Assembly (NCBI RefSeq): GCF_020921035.1
Contig: NC_063155.1
Span: 6,743,001-6,807,000 of the forward strand
Reading direction: 5' to 3'
DNA: 64,000 bases
From: Rhodamnia argentea
Lineage: Eukaryota > Streptophyta > Magnoliopsida > Myrtales > Myrtaceae
Each line of letters begins with the position of its first letter. Within the stretch, counting starts at the first letter, position 1. The notes under the pieces are model-generated. The model had not been told where the DNA came from, ran no database searches, and worked only from the letters and a program-made list of their open reading frames with translations. Below, one piece after another: positions 34,601-47,329 of the stretch. A program made the position numbers and the translations under genes.

Positions 34601-37600
34601 GTGGGAGGCTATACAGTCATCCTCCAAAAAACGAAATTCTTAGAGTTAAAATGAGAGCTACTGAGACCAGATCAAAGCAATAATAAATTATAGACCCAAA
34701 GTTAACTCCAAGTCTTTAAGTAAATCACAAGCGGCTCGTAGTGTCTTTTTCAAGTGAGCAGGCATAAGGATCTTAAAGTTTGCATCTCTCTACTTTTCAG
34801 GATCGGGTGCCAAATACACCTATGATAGGTTTCCTTCAAACATCAGGTCAGAAGAGGAGGAGGAGAAGAGGAAGCAAATTCTTGCTGTTGCAAGTGGAGC
34901 TTTTGATTACTCTGGAAGGCATAGTCCTAGGTATGTCTATGCATGGATGTTGACGTTTATCTGTTTCTGTGTGCAACAAGTTACCTGATTAAATGTTGTA
35001 CTGTTTTTGTGGATTTCTCATGACAGAGTCCCTTTTCTTTACCAGGTCCCCCTCTGTATTGGTGGGTAAGGATTCCAAAGTTGATACTCTGAGTCCTATG
35101 GAGAGGGCTGTAAGTGCTTTCACCATTTTTAACATCCAACCTCTAATTGGGACCATGGAATCCTCTTTAATTGTTTTTTTTCCCTTTATTGTTGTTAGGC
35201 TGAGAGAGAAGCGGATGGTACTGGACATAAAGGTTAAACTTCAGGTAAGATCTTGTTAAATCTCTTGGTCCTGCATAATTAGGGAATTTTTAGCCTATCG
35301 AAGTAGTTCTCTTTGTTATAAATCTGTATATTGTAAATTATGTCCTTAAAAATTGGTATGGATGTGAGTTCACATTAATTCTGATTAGGGATCACCCCAT
35401 AAAGGCTTGGACTGATTTCTTTTTTACTCAGTTTAAAGTTAAGGAGATATTTGCGAGATGAGATGTTGGATGTTGTTCTGTTAGAATTTTACTGATGAAA
35501 TTTTTTGCTGACCTTTTGTCTAAAAAATGTCTGTAATACGGTAGAATTGGGATGGTGCATGTGATCACAACTTCCGCGATATAGGACAATTTGGGTTTTA
35601 CCTAAAATCAATTGCTATGTGGTTGCAGTTTTAGTTCCAATTGAAAGGTTTAGTTAACTTTTCATTTTTCTGCCACTAGGGTTTGTGGTTGCGGCTCCTT
35701 AAATTGGGAGCAACTGATGATCCTCTTTCGTCCTTTGAACATGGCACCATTTCTGGTATGCTTCTATGAGATATCAACACTTTCATTTTTCTTCTTCACG
35801 CAAATGAATAATTGATGGCCAATGTAATTTGTATCTACGGGCCAAAATTTTCTGCATGCTAACATTGTGTTTATTTGTTTTTGCAGCTTTAATAGAATTT
35901 GACGCTGAGGGAATTGGCGGTAGTGGCTTTGTTGAATGCATTAGGGAGCACATCAATTCAGTATGTAGCATTAAAAGTTGCAATTTATTGGACGTTCCCT
36001 CTGTGTAGGGTAGTAACTCAAAAACCACACATGATTTCAGGGATGGCATTGTCAATTGACTGACGAACAGTTTATTGCAGTTAAGGAATTGGTAAGTGCA
36101 TTCGACTTTGAAAAATTGCCAGATTGACTGCTAGAATGATTTGCTGAAATGTCTAACACATCAAAGTGAATTATAGGGTGTTGTATGCTTTTGGCCTTTT
36201 AACTTTTCTCCTCCTAAATTTAGCATTTGGAGTGATTTTTATATAATTTCAAACATCTCAAATATTTTCCAATATAAAAACTTTGACAAAAATCATAGAA
36301 TTTTCTTGTTAACTTTATGAAATCGGAACCATTTCTTTCTTTCTTTTTTTTTTTTAGAGGAAATTGGTGGGGGGGGGGGGGGGGGGGGAATGAAAGTTGG
36401 AAAGGTGCAGCCTCTTTTGTTTTAAAAGTTCACTGATGTAGGGTCATATCCGTAAGCAGGTGCAAATTTCTTTACTCTATTCACGTAAGTTCCTTCAGGG
36501 AGATTGTGGTGAACTTTTCGGTGGGATAATAACCTCATACTCAATAAAAATGAAAAACCTCCTACAAAATGACTATAGGCATAACAGATTGGCTCCTTTT
36601 TTCTATGCATTTTATTATCTCAAACTTGATTTTAGATTTCTTGAAATGTTTCTTAAACAAAACATCTCATTTAACACCTCCTCCTCTCTGCTCTGGAAAA
36701 TGAAAATCATGCCAAATTCCAGCTGAAAACAGCCATTGGTCGTGCAATCTCTCGGAATGATGTTGTGACAATAAGAGATGCCCTGGAAGTTTCAGCAGAA
36801 ATATATAAGAAAGACGCTAATAATATTCCAGACTACATCCAGCGTCATATTCTCTCTATATCTATCTGGGAAGAGCTGAGGTATATCTTACCACCATCCC
36901 TCTTGGTTGCTTTCGCTTTGAACGGATGTGTGTATAATCTTTTCTATCTGATTTCATAACATATTTTAAGCTTCCACTGCTTCACCATTTGGATTAAAAT
37001 AATGGGATCAGTCATTTACATGCAACTGATGCATGCTGCTTCATATATTCATAGCATTTAATTTCTTGAATGATAATGTTTGTATTATTCCCTTTTAGAT
37101 TTTGGGAAGGATACTTTGACTACCTAATGGATCGATCGTCAAGCAGGTAAGGATGACTATGCTGCGTGTTCCATTTGTCATGCATAGAGCTTTATGGTAT
37201 GATCTTTAGTCATCCTGGGTGTCATTTGTTGGGGGTAGCTAGTACAGTTGTTTGCAATGACGTAATTGTAGTTTGTTAGTAGAAGCATACATAGAAGATC
37301 CTCAAGAGAGGTGCCAAGAACATATGACCGCGGCTTAGATATGAGAAAAGAGTAACTTGGACTCTTTCTTGAGCCAGCTTTTGGATGCTTGGAAATTTGA
37401 TGTTTTTAGTCTTTTTCAAACTAATGGAAGGATCTACATCCCCCCGAAAGAACTGTCTTCTAGTACAGGACCAAAATTACTGGGGAAATAAATATCTCAG
37501 TTTCTTTTCCTGGATTTATTACTATGTCAATTTATTATAAGGAATGGCGATAATGCAGTCTAATATTTTTGTGGCATTATCAAGTTTTGGTAGCATGATA

Positions 37601-40600
37601 TATTTACTTGAACGGATGCTTATTAGTGGTTGGTGCTTTTGTATTAGTTCTGTCAACTATGCAACTCAAGTGTCCAGTCAGCTAATAGTGGTTGCATCAC
37701 ACATGGTAACATCCCTCCCTAATGTTCCAGCAGTTGCCTTTTTTAGCTCAATCAACTTCGTCTTGTTCTTTTCCATCTTTTTACTAGTGCCTTTGCTTTT
37801 GCCATTGTCAAGGCTGGGCTGGGACTTCCTGATGCCGATGCTTGGTACATGATTGAAACAATAGCAGAAAAACAAAAAGTTGGATTCAAGCAGTTTGTAA
37901 GTTAGATTTTCCTTTCTTGGTTTCTTTATGGTGTTTGAGACCTAATGTCTGTTTGATCTTCTACGATTGGTTTCAAGAATGTTCAGAAGTGTGCAGCTTC
38001 ATAATGGTTTTTTTTTCCTGGTGTATCTAGATATTTCCTTTTGCTTTTGGTTCCTTTACATTTTGGATTTACCCTATCATACCACCTCAATTTTGGCGTG
38101 AGCTCGTCTCTTGGACTTGTACTTCCATAAGTTGCTGCCTGTTAACTGTCCATCATCTGTTTCAAGTATGCCTATTGATGATTTTTAAGCTGCAAGAATG
38201 CCTGTGTCTTCGGAATAAGTGCTTCTTTGACTCTGTCAAAATATCAAAGCTCAGAAATCATATTTTTATGTCTACAATTTGTCGAATCAAATCATGGGAC
38301 TTTTAACAACATTATCTGATCAATAAACAATAAAATGCTGACGTCTAAAAGGAAATGAGAAAAGGTTTTCTTTTAGGAAATTATGCTCCTTCTTAAGTTA
38401 TCTTGTATGATGTAGTTGAATGCGTTTCAATCATTCATAGGCAATTGCAACTCTTTTGCATTACATGTGCTGTGTCAATTTGATCTCTGATTTATCCCAT
38501 TTCAGGATCTTGTTACTCAAATCTGCAGTAGGGAGGAAGCTTTTTATATGCTGCTAAATTTTTAGGATTGTTAATATGATGTGGAGCATAATGGGCTGCA
38601 TCTAACTCATTCACATTGAAGAAAGATTACATAGGCGCTTCTATGTCTTGAACATTTTGAGAGATGAGGGAGGGAGGGAGCATGATGGGCTGCATCTTAA
38701 CTCATTCACATTGAAGAAAGATTACATTGGTGCTTCTTTGTCCTGAACATAAAGAGAGACAGCCCAAATCCATAGAGGGGAGGAGGGGCTACATCTTAAC
38801 TCATTCACATTGAAGAAAGATTACATAGGCGCTTCTATTCTTGAACATAATTGAGACAGGACCTAAAGCCCAAATCCATAGAGGGAGGGAGGGAGGATGA
38901 TGGGCTACATCTTAACTCATTCTCATTGAAGAAAGATTACATGGGTGCTTCTATGTCTTGAACATAAAGAGACACAATACCTAAAGCCCAAATCCATAGT
39001 TACCTTATCCAACAAACCAAGCGTTTATCCAATACGTATAATCTCTACTGTTACCCAATACTATTATGTACCATTCAACAGGGATGATTCTAAATCTTCT
39101 TCTGTGATTTATTTCAGATAAAGTTGAGAGGATTCTTGTCACATATCCAACAAGTGCGTATTGGTTATTGGGGAAACTCATCTATAAAAGCATTATCAGT
39201 TTCATCTCAGGGATTACCATCTCCTTCCACAAAAGATGCCGCCAGTGAAAAATACCAACCTGCTGAGGCTTCTGGTGTTGGCAGGAGCTGGGTACAGAGC
39301 ATGTTCAGCAAAGACAATGCTTCAAGAGCAAACTCATTTGGCCGTGTTGGTAGATGGACTTCTGATGGTGGTGCTTCAGGTTTGCATTCTATATATCTTT
39401 ACCATTCTACTTATGTAATTACCTATAAAATAATTCTTATCATGTTGTTATTTTCCAAACAAACATTATGTATTTTTCTTTCTTTGGACTCAAGCTGCAG
39501 AGAATGGGACCCCACACAGACAAGATCTGTCATTAGCAGCACAGAAGAAACTCCAAACAAGTGTTCGTATGCTAAGGGGTCATACTGGTGCTATCACTGC
39601 TCTACATTGTGTAACTAGAAGGGAGGTATGGGATCTGGTGGGAGACCGTGAAGATGCCGGCTTCTTCATCAGTGGGAGTACTGATTGTTTGGTAGGTTAA
39701 TAGCATAAAATTTACTAACGTTTATGGTAAACTTTTGGTTGTGTTCCCTGAGTTCTTTTGAGTCAAGATAAGGTGATATTTCCGTTGTTATGACTATTGT
39801 GCAGGTTAAGATTTGGGACCCTAGTCTTCGTGGTTCTGAACTTAGGGGAACTTTGAAAGGACATACAGGGTATGTCCATTCTCTATCTATTTTTTAACGT
39901 AGAATTTACCCTACTGTCTTGGCCTTGCACTCCCATTATTCTGAATTGCCCTAGCAAATGATCCTGTTGGACTACTTTTTTGTAGCACCGTTCGTGCAAT
40001 AAGTTCTGATAGAGGAAAGATCGTGTCGGGATCCGATGATCATTCTGTCATTGTATGGGATAAGCAGACTTATCGACTTCTAGAAGAGCTCAAAGGCCAC
40101 GATGCACAGGTTCTTCTGATGAGAATATCTTGCAATTTACGTGTTCTCACATTTGCTACTACATAGAAGCATAAGCAATTTATTCATGAAATTTATCATC
40201 TTGTGCATGTTTATCACAGATTGACAGGATTAAAAAGTGATATAAGGAGTAACGACTGAAATTTCTTGTTCTTTCTCCTTTATTCATGTTGGCTGTAGGC
40301 TCATAATTCTTCCTCTGTGTTTCAATATACAATTGACGTACAACGAAGTCACAGCTTGATGAAAGTCTTGCTGATATCTTGCTTCTATATAAGGATTATG
40401 TTAGAAATCTAGTCCAAACGTTTAAGCTATTAGATAGAAGGAGATTACATGATGAAAAAATCATTACGAACACATATAATAGATATGTGGGATACTCTTC
40501 AATACTCCGTTTCTCAGATTTCCCTCCTTCAAGAGCTTTTCTAGTGACACCATATAAATAGCTTTCGTGGAGTTGAAAAATGGAATAGAACAAACAAGAG

Positions 40601-43221
40601 GAGGGAGGAAGGGAGGCAGGGAGGGAGAGAGAGATAGAGAGACGAGCCCATGATAGAAAGAGGGAGGGAGAGAGAGCCCATAGAAAGTCAAACCTTGAAA
40701 GCTAATGCTGTTAGGTGGAGGGAGAGGGAGATTTTTATGATTATTAAAATGAGAGTATAAGCATTTTGGTTGGCATTCTCCATTGCAGGTCAGCTGTGTG
40801 CGTATGTTATCTGGTGAACGCGTCCTCACTGCTTCTCATGATGGATCTGTGAAGATGTGGGATGTTAGGACTGACACTTGTGTGGCAACTGTTGGTCGCT
40901 GCTCGAGTGCTGTCTCATGCATGGAGTATGATGATTCCAGCGGAATCCTGGCTGCTGCTGGAAGAGATGCGTATGTACCTTGAATTAATTTTGTTATACT
41001 CGTATCATGGATCTTGAACTTCATATACTTTAATTTCTCAGGGTTGCAAACATTTGGGATATTCGTGCTGGAAAGCAGATGCACAAGCTTTTAGGGCATA
41101 CAAAATGGATCAGGTGTGCAAGAAAAATTGCACAATGTGCTTTTTTTTTGGTCCAAACAAAATGTGCTTTTTACTATGGCTTTATTTTGCACCACTAAAT
41201 GTAAGAACATCAGTGTGGACTGGAAGGGTTCCCATCCTGGATTCTTCAAGTGGAGAAAATGATTAAAAATCAGCCATATCTTGTCACTTTCTTTTACCAT
41301 TACAATTATTCAATCTCAATATATACATGCACGATTTATTTTTCTTAAAACACGAGCTCTATATATAATTTGACAAGCCAATGATTTAATGAAGTTTCTG
41401 TCCATCAAAATTTGGTTTTTTATCTCATAATCATGCTAATCATGCATGTTCTAATTATTTATCACAGCAAAGTACAGATTAAATAGGGTATCAAATGGGT
41501 TCCACCCCACACACATAAAAGAGCTTAACCTCAAGCCAAAAATGAGCACATTGACATTAATGGTGCATGCATACTCAAAAATTGTAATTCATTTGGTCCA
41601 CTGTTGAAGGTAGATACGCCTAACTGCTAGTGCAGTATGAATTCTTTCTCCATTGGGGTTGAATAAACAATCATGTCTTTTAACTGCTAGTAGTATATCA
41701 ATCTTTCTTCATTTGATAGCAATAAACAACCATGAGGAAAGGACTTCCTTTCAAGGACAACCCCACCACCCCCTCCCCAACCAAAAATAAAAAATAAAAA
41801 TAATGGACTTCCTCCTTCTCACCCTCTTATTTGCCATTCTGCAGGTCAATTAGAATGGTTGATGACACTTTAATTACTGGTAGCGATGATTGGACGGCTA
41901 GAATATGGTCTGTTTCCCGTGGGACATGTGATGCAGTTCTTGCTTGCCATGCTGGGCCAATCCAGTGTGTTGAATATTCTTTATCAGATAGAGGCATAAT
42001 CACAGGTTCCTCCCTCACCTGATGTCTTGTTATTGGGGTCCTTTGTAATGGTGACAGAACATAGTTTGGTTGATAATCGGTTTTGTTATATTTGTCCTCG
42101 GTGTTGCTGAATGTTGATCATAAAAACATTTGGCATTGACATTGTCAATATTTTCAGGTTCAACTGATGGACTTATTCGTTTCTGGGAAAAGGAGGAAGG
42201 TAAGAGTATTAACAATGTGATCTCCCGCATTATCCACAAGACAGTTTTGCTAAGGATAGGCATCAGACTATATGCCTATCCTAAGGAAAACTGTCTTGTG
42301 GGTAATGGGCATACATGATTTCTTGACCTCTGATGGTCTTCTTTTTATAGTGCTAGTGCCACAAGCCTGTTGTTGAGGATAATGGGCATACATATGAGTG
42401 ACAGCAAACCACATGCCTAACCTTAGCAACAGCGTCTTGAGGATAACGGGCATACATAATTTCTTGACCTCTGATGGTTCTTTTTTTCTCTAAGAAAGAT
42501 AATGCTAGTGCTACAAGCTGGTTCTTGCAGCTCGTGATGCTACTACTTGGGTTGTGATTTATGATTCTGTAAATTCCTGCTTTCTTAGGAAAGTATCACC
42601 TGCTACCTCTTTGTGTGTGGCCAGGGTCTATTTCCTCGGGTGGTAGGGGTTAGTTGAAGCTTAAATGAATGGAAGCGTATTTTTTTTTTTCTGGTCGAAG
42701 AATGGAAGTGTTTTAAGTTATTCATAATCATTTAAAACGAGCAGGTTTCTTTGCTCTTAAGCATGGACAGATTTTGCTGCATTGATCGGCATCTCTAAAA
42801 CCAGAGAACATATGCTGACTTATATTAGTCAACTGAAGCAATTACCAAAGCATAAAGACTATATTCTCGTGTTTCCAGGGGGTATAAGGTGCATGAAGAA
42901 TGTCACCATTCATTCATCCGCAATCGTATCTATCAATGCTGGGGAGCAATGGTTGGGGATTGGAGCTGCTGATAATTCAATGTCCCTATTCCACCGACCA
43001 CAAGAGCGAGTTGGTGGCTTATCAAGCAGTGGATCAAAAGTGGGCGGTTGGCAACTTTATAGAACACCACAAAAAACCCTTGCTGTGGTATGCATCATTT
43101 GTTTGTTCTGGTATTATTTTCCTAACATGTGCTACAGGAACTTGTCACTAGTGGTAGTACCTACATCTATCATCGATTTCAGAATATTATTTTTTTAGTT
43201 TGCTTATCGTCATGGCTTTGT

Positions 43222-43258
<37 letters not shown>

Positions 43259-43409
43259 ATGTGGATCCATGGTTTGTCGATCTTTAGTCGTGGCTTTTAC
43301 TTTTGGTTTTCAGGTGAGGTGCATTGCTTCAGACCTCGAAAGGAAGAGGATCTGCAGTGGTGGTCGTAACGGCGTTCTTAGGCTATGGGATGCTACCATC
43401 AACATCTAA
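28690..43409 (+). CDS. SCD1: STOMATAL CYTOKINESIS-DEFECTIVE 1 (DENN + WD40 protein), 31 exons
   Basis: Exons: 28690..28866, 28976..29069, 30534..30735, 31056..31197, 31305..31405, 31617..31680, 31888..32001, 32548..32768, 33771..33825, 33916..33999, 34244..34439, 34801..34930, 35046..35109, 35209..35244, 35680..35755, 35887..35960, 36041..36091, 36723..36880, 37099..37146, 37648..37705, 37813..37896, 39118..39379, 39495..39691, 39805..39869, 39986..40109, 40789..40970, 41042..41113, 41845..42005, 42158..42199, 42879..43087, 43314..43409. This gives 1212 residues, close to Arabidopsis SCD1. The N-terminus (MATRIFEYFVVCGLGPEIR) starts the tripartite DENN module (IYVSCIAF, LLERRILLRSNKYSLLTLVSEA, YIPLIFFSGVDYIDAPTPYM). 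Residues about 855-1212 are WD40 repeats (FISGSTDCLVKIWD, KIVSGSDDHSVIVWDKQ, TLITGSDDWTARIWS). SCD1 acts with SCD2 and RabE GTPases at the plasma membrane/TGN in exocytosis, endocytosis and cytokinesis. Exon 14 is abnormal: its first AG shifts the frame (see findings). Confidence 0.93.
35199..35244 (+). other. SCD1 exon 14 with clustered AG acceptors / possible frameshift
   Basis: Exon 13 ends in phase 0 (SPMERA). The first acceptor after the pyrimidine tract (AG at 35197-35198) would give GCT GAG AGA GAA, the conserved A-E-R-E. One extra base then shifts the frame and a TAA follows at 35235-35237. Only the fourth AG (35207-35208) keeps RMVLDIKVKLQ in frame. Either the transcript uses that acceptor and drops three or four residues, or this copy carries an indel or sequence error. 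Confidence 0.7.
36369..36388 (+). repeat. 20-base G homopolymer in SCD1 intron 17
   Basis: Twenty consecutive G, shortly after a T-rich tract. It is unusual in an AT-rich intron, and its length is likely uncertain in any assembly. It could form a G-quadruplex in the pre-mRNA. Confidence 0.9.
38588..39000 (+). repeat. Minisatellite of about four ~105-bp units in SCD1 intron 21
   Basis: The phrase ttcacattgaagaaagatta returns four times (about 38610, 38704, 38803, 38920 with one change). It is embedded in longer units that also share gatgggctgcatcttaactc, gcgcttctatgtcttgaaca, aaagcccaaatccatag and a variable gggagggaggg tract. The units differ by small changes and indels. Confidence 0.85.
40586..40735 (+). 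repeat. Purine-rich (GGGA/GA) low-complexity tract in SCD1 intron 25
   Basis: About 150 bases of GGGAGG, GAGAGA and GGAAGG words with a repeated 'agagcccat' motif. One strand is almost pure purine. Simple-sequence expansion within an intron; no coding meaning. Confidence 0.75.
42226..42310 (+). repeat. Strong 36-bp hairpin in SCD1 intron 29
   Basis: Left arm 42226-42262 and right arm 42273-42310 are reverse complements with about three mismatches and a 2-base bulge, separated by a 10-base loop (tcagactata). The arms include cacaagacagtttt and its complement. The following 230 bases (to about 42540) contain degenerate direct copies of the right arm and its neighbour (gggcatacat, atttcttgacctctgatgg twice). 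Could be a small MITE or a miRNA-like foldback. Confidence 0.7.
43223..43255 (+). repeat. (CT)16 microsatellite in SCD1 intron 30
   Basis: Uninterrupted CT dinucleotides, about 60 bases before the last exon's acceptor. It may extend the pyrimidine tract but is probably neutral. Confidence 0.95.
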
Positions 43410-43739
43410 AGTCTGTTGATCCTGATGTGAAAGTCGTGTTCTGTTCATCAACCTGTATGCATTGTGTTGTTTGTACATCGACACGTTTTTTTTTTTTTTT
43501 TCTTTTCTTGTTTTGATTCGGGAAAGACAGATGATTGAAATGCTGAAACTGAGATGCAGTTTTGTTTTCTTTCAACTTCGGTTACTTCTTTTCTTCTTCT
43601 ACGTTGTTTACTCTCGCTGTGTACAATATGGACCCATGTTTTTTACTTATAAATGGGCCAGCTTCACTTTGCCATACTGGGTTCTGAAAAGAGACGTCCA
43701 AAATGAGCTTGTTATGAAACTCGCTTTTAGCATGGAAAA

Positions 43740-44330
43740 CTGCCAAAAAAATCCTAAATTTATTACAATTATGTGAATTTAGTCCTAATTTTTTTTTGCG
43801 ATAATTCAGTACCAATCCTTTTGAATTTGTGCCAATTCAATTTATTTGGCTGGTCTGTGTTGACATGGTAAAATTTTAATATTTGTGATTTGTTATTTCT
43901 TTTTCATTTTTTCTCTTTTTTTTTGCCCTCTCTTCCCCCTTGTGGTTGGCTAGGGTTTTGTGGCCCTTACGCAGCTTTGCCCTTGGTACCACAGCGAGGC
44001 ATGATTGCGGCGAGCCTTGTCAGGGTCGTGGAGAAGGAAAGGCATGGCCTCGCTTGAGGCAGCTTCGCCCGTGGTACCATCATAAGCCTCACTAGGGCTG
44101 CGGAGAAGGCGGGCATGGCCTCGCCTGAGGCCGTGATGACCTCGCACAAGCTGGGCGACGGCCATGAAGCCCTAGTTGGTCGTTGGCAGCTCTAGCAACT
44201 CTCATCGGCCGTAGGGGAGTTGGGGAAAAAATTAGAAAGAACAAAAAGAAATAAATAAATAAAAATATTATTAACATTTTGTCACTTCAGCGCCAGCTAT
44301 GTCACAGCACACTTAACCAACAGAGTGAAG
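43740..44330. repeat. Long-inverted-repeat element, family B, copy 3 (GC-rich core)
   Basis: Left arm: gaaaactgcc, atcctaaatttattacaatt, ccaattcaattta. The core (43930-44220) is strongly GC-rich with repeated gcatggcctcgc and gaggc words. The right arm is short and decayed (attaacattttgtcacttcagcgccagctatgtca). It lies just downstream of SCD1. Confidence 0.5.
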
Positions 44331-45334
44331 TTAAAGAAAACAAGTCTAGCTCAATTTCACTAGTCTTTTCTCTCTCTTCGATTCCGATGATGGTGACCCA
44401 CCCTTGCCGCCCCTCTTGCTCTCTCCTCTTCCCAACTGACCAGGCTTTTGCTCTTTGCCTCGAGTTTCATTGATGCAAAAATATGTAATCTATTCTACGT
44501 TCACTTCACGTCCAGAATTGGAACAAAATACCAAACTTGATTATGACTCCCATAAGCCACTTGAAAGTGCGAATCTAGACAAGTGATAATCTAATTATAC
44601 CATGTTTAATATGTTTATATGGTCTTCACAATGCAAAAAAAAAAAAAAAACAATATGAGTACCAGACAAGAATACGAAATTGCATTTAATATAAGTTAAT
44701 CACTAGGCGATGGTTGCATCTCTTTAATGAACAATCATTCGTAGCCGCCTAGTGATCCGTTAGCTTTCCTTTGGTGATTCATCTTATAGAAGGTCGCACC
44801 AAGGAAGAGTAATTTCGTACGTAGTTGTTCAGTCATCAGTGGTAGGTCTACGTTTAAAGACATTGTTCGTAGCCTTGTTAGCCTTGGCAACTGAGAGCAC
44901 ACATTGGCGGAACCACAAAAATTTTAGCCCATTTATTTGTCGCTCCATGCTTTGAAGGTCCTCCTTTACCTAAGAATCGAATTCTAACCAATTATAATCT
45001 ATTAACTATGGTCATCATTAATTGATCTTCCAAGGCCACTTGAAAATCTAGAAATTTTATTGTTTTTGATAAACACGTCCCGAAATCACTAGAATGCGAA
45101 AGAAGGAAAATTACAATTGCCAAAGAGAAATTTACTATGCATTATTTCAAATATGGCAATTTGTTGCCAATGTTGTTGACAAACAAAGGCATACCATACT
45201 TTTGAACAAGAAATGATTCCCAACACAATTCTTAGCAACATTTAATTTTTGGGTAGCACAACCTTAAAATCGAAGGAACTCAAAAGATGTCAGAAGAATT
45301 GTGGACATGAACACATTTAACACATCACAACTCA
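44330..45334. other. Intergenic, no gene seen
   Basis: AT-rich sequence between SCD1 and the long PLAC8 gene. A short stem (atcactaggcg at about 44698, cgcctagtgat at about 44746) is the only structure noticed. Open frames are short and featureless. Confidence 0.4.
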
Positions 45335-47316
45335 TCAAGCCATCATTGTTTGATTCATCGGGGGCACCATAGCTACCTGCGGCTGCTGCTGCATCCGCTG
45401 TTGTTTTTGAACGTTGCCCAACCATCCTGTCCAAAAGTGAAACAATCGAATTAATCCCCCAGTTCTTCAACTGGAAATACCTAAAAGTTATCAGATTAAA
45501 CCTGGCTCCCGATCATACAAAGGAATATATGTATCATAAGTTCTAAAATTTGTCGCCAAAGTGCAACCGAGCCCTAAAACTTATTTAATCGGTGCAATTT
45601 GGCTAACTCTGTCCAATTCGTTAGGAATCCCCCGACCAAACTTGCCGAGCAATGGTTTCACTTATGCTTAATCACTTTCACTAACGAACGCCGATTTTGC
45701 GAGCAGTATGTACTGGCACAAAGAATACCGCTTTGTTGATCCAAACACAAACCGGGAAAATTCAGATGATGAACACAATAGAGATGTCTTAATCCAATTC
45801 TTTTCAAGTTCGAATATTTATTCAACTGGTTCGTTCTCACACACCTTATTGATAAAGAATCCTTTGTCTCACTATCGTATCATAAGTTAACTCTAGGAAC
45901 GAGTAATCAATTTACCAATGGAGGGGTCCCAGCCTCGGCGGTTAAGTTCTCTGTACTCTTGGCAAAGAGCACAGGGCTCGCACAGGCAGTGGACGATCCA
46001 ATCCGGCGCAGGCGACTCCACCAGCCCAAACTTATTCCTGAGCTTCGACCGGTACATGCACGAGTAGATGCATGGCATCCCGATGAAGGCGCCGATCAGC
46101 CCGTACATCAGTGCACCCATCGCACAAGCTACGATCATCACAACACACGAAAGACACATATTATGAAAATGATTTCGGTCCAGAAAAGATGAGTTGCTTC
46201 TTTCTGTTCTTTTTTCACTCACAAGTCGTGCCGTTGTCAGTGATCTCTGCGACCTGGCCGAAGGTCAAGCATGGGAAGAAGAACGTTATAGCGGCTGAAA
46301 CACAAGACATAGTACATATTAGATACTTAATCTTGATAATATATGTTGTCATTACCACGTAAATCAACCATGCATGTCCACAGACATTGCCCGGTTTGGA
46401 TATCAGACATTGTGAAGGACTTTGTTATGTCATTTCCTTGGTAAAGTCGTATGATAATCTTACTGTTCATGGGGTCGTCCATGCAATCAAACAGCCCCGT
46501 CCTCCATCCTTCGGTGTTGACGCTGCCCATCATGTTCGGCTGCATTGGAATGCCCTGAGCCGCGCCGTTGTACCCCTGGACTCCCGGCTTGATTGGGGAA
46601 GGCGGCATCGCAGCATACTGCGCTACTCCGCCTGCCGGTGGAGGGAACTGCACAGGCTGAGCAGCCGGCTGTTGTTGATAAGCTGGCGAAGGTGGATACG
46701 GCTTAGGCGGTGGTGAGTTCGGTGGGTAAGCCTGGGGCACGCTCTGTTGAGCATATTGTGGTTGCTGCTGAGAAGGGTATTGTTGAGGTGCCCCCGTCGC
46801 CGTTGGGTAGGATGGCTGCTGCTGCGGCGGATAAGCCCCTTGGTTTGCATAGGCTGGGTTCATTTGAGGGCTTTGAGGCGGGAACTGTGCCACTGGCCGA
46901 GGGGGCAGTGCCGCGGCATAGGGCTGGTTGAATTGCGGCAGCGATGGGCCGAACTGCTGTTGTAGTTGAGGTGGTTCGAGCTGTTGCTGTTGATGCTGTT
47001 GGTGCTGAGGTGGTTGGAACTGTTGCTTCTTCTGTTGCTGTTGCTGCAGAGGCGGTTGGAAGTGCTCCTGCTGCTGCTGCTGGTGGTTATTTGCAGCGTC
47101 GTCTTGATGGTACTGTGGATCTGGGCCGCCGCCGCCACCACCGTCGTCCGATTGGAGGGGCTGATACGACGGGTCACCTTGTGGGTTCGGATTGTAGTAA
47201 GCCGGGTCGTTGCTGTTATCATCGTATGATACCTGGACATTATACTGAATTTGGACATTGTAATCTGCTTGGTCTTGCTGGTAAATATCTGAAGAGTCTG
47301 CTTGAGGGTTTCCCAT
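45335..47316 (-). CDS. PLAC8 (FW2.2/PCR-like) protein with long Gln/Pro-rich N-terminus, 4 exons
   Basis: Exons on the minus strand: 46464..47316, 46223..46294, 45916..46128, 45335..45426, all joined in phase 1; 409 residues. Residues 1 to about 268 are disordered: Asn/Asp-rich start, Gly run, polyglutamine blocks and Pro-Gln-Tyr repeats. The PLAC8 domain follows: WRTGLFDCMDD, ITFFFPCLTFGQVAEITD, CAMGALMYGLIGAFIGMPC, YRSKLRNKFGL and HCLCEPCALCQEYRELNRRG. The C-terminus is again Gln/Met-rich. PLAC8 proteins of plants are membrane proteins linked to cell-number control (FW2.2/CNR) and to Cd/Zn transport (PCR). The family's CCxxxxCPC-type motif is reduced here to FFFPC. Typical members have 150-190 residues, so the N-terminal extension is notable. 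Function is not predictable beyond the family. Confidence 0.88.
45537..45632. repeat. Terminal fragment of family A element inside intron 3 of the long PLAC8 gene
   Basis: The phrases aagttctaaaatttgtcgcc, aaagtgcaaccgagccctaa and ggtgcaatttggctaactct match the terminal repeat of the element at 9468-10548 almost word for word. Only one end is present. Confidence 0.6.
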
Positions 47317-47329
47317 ATGAGCAAACTCG

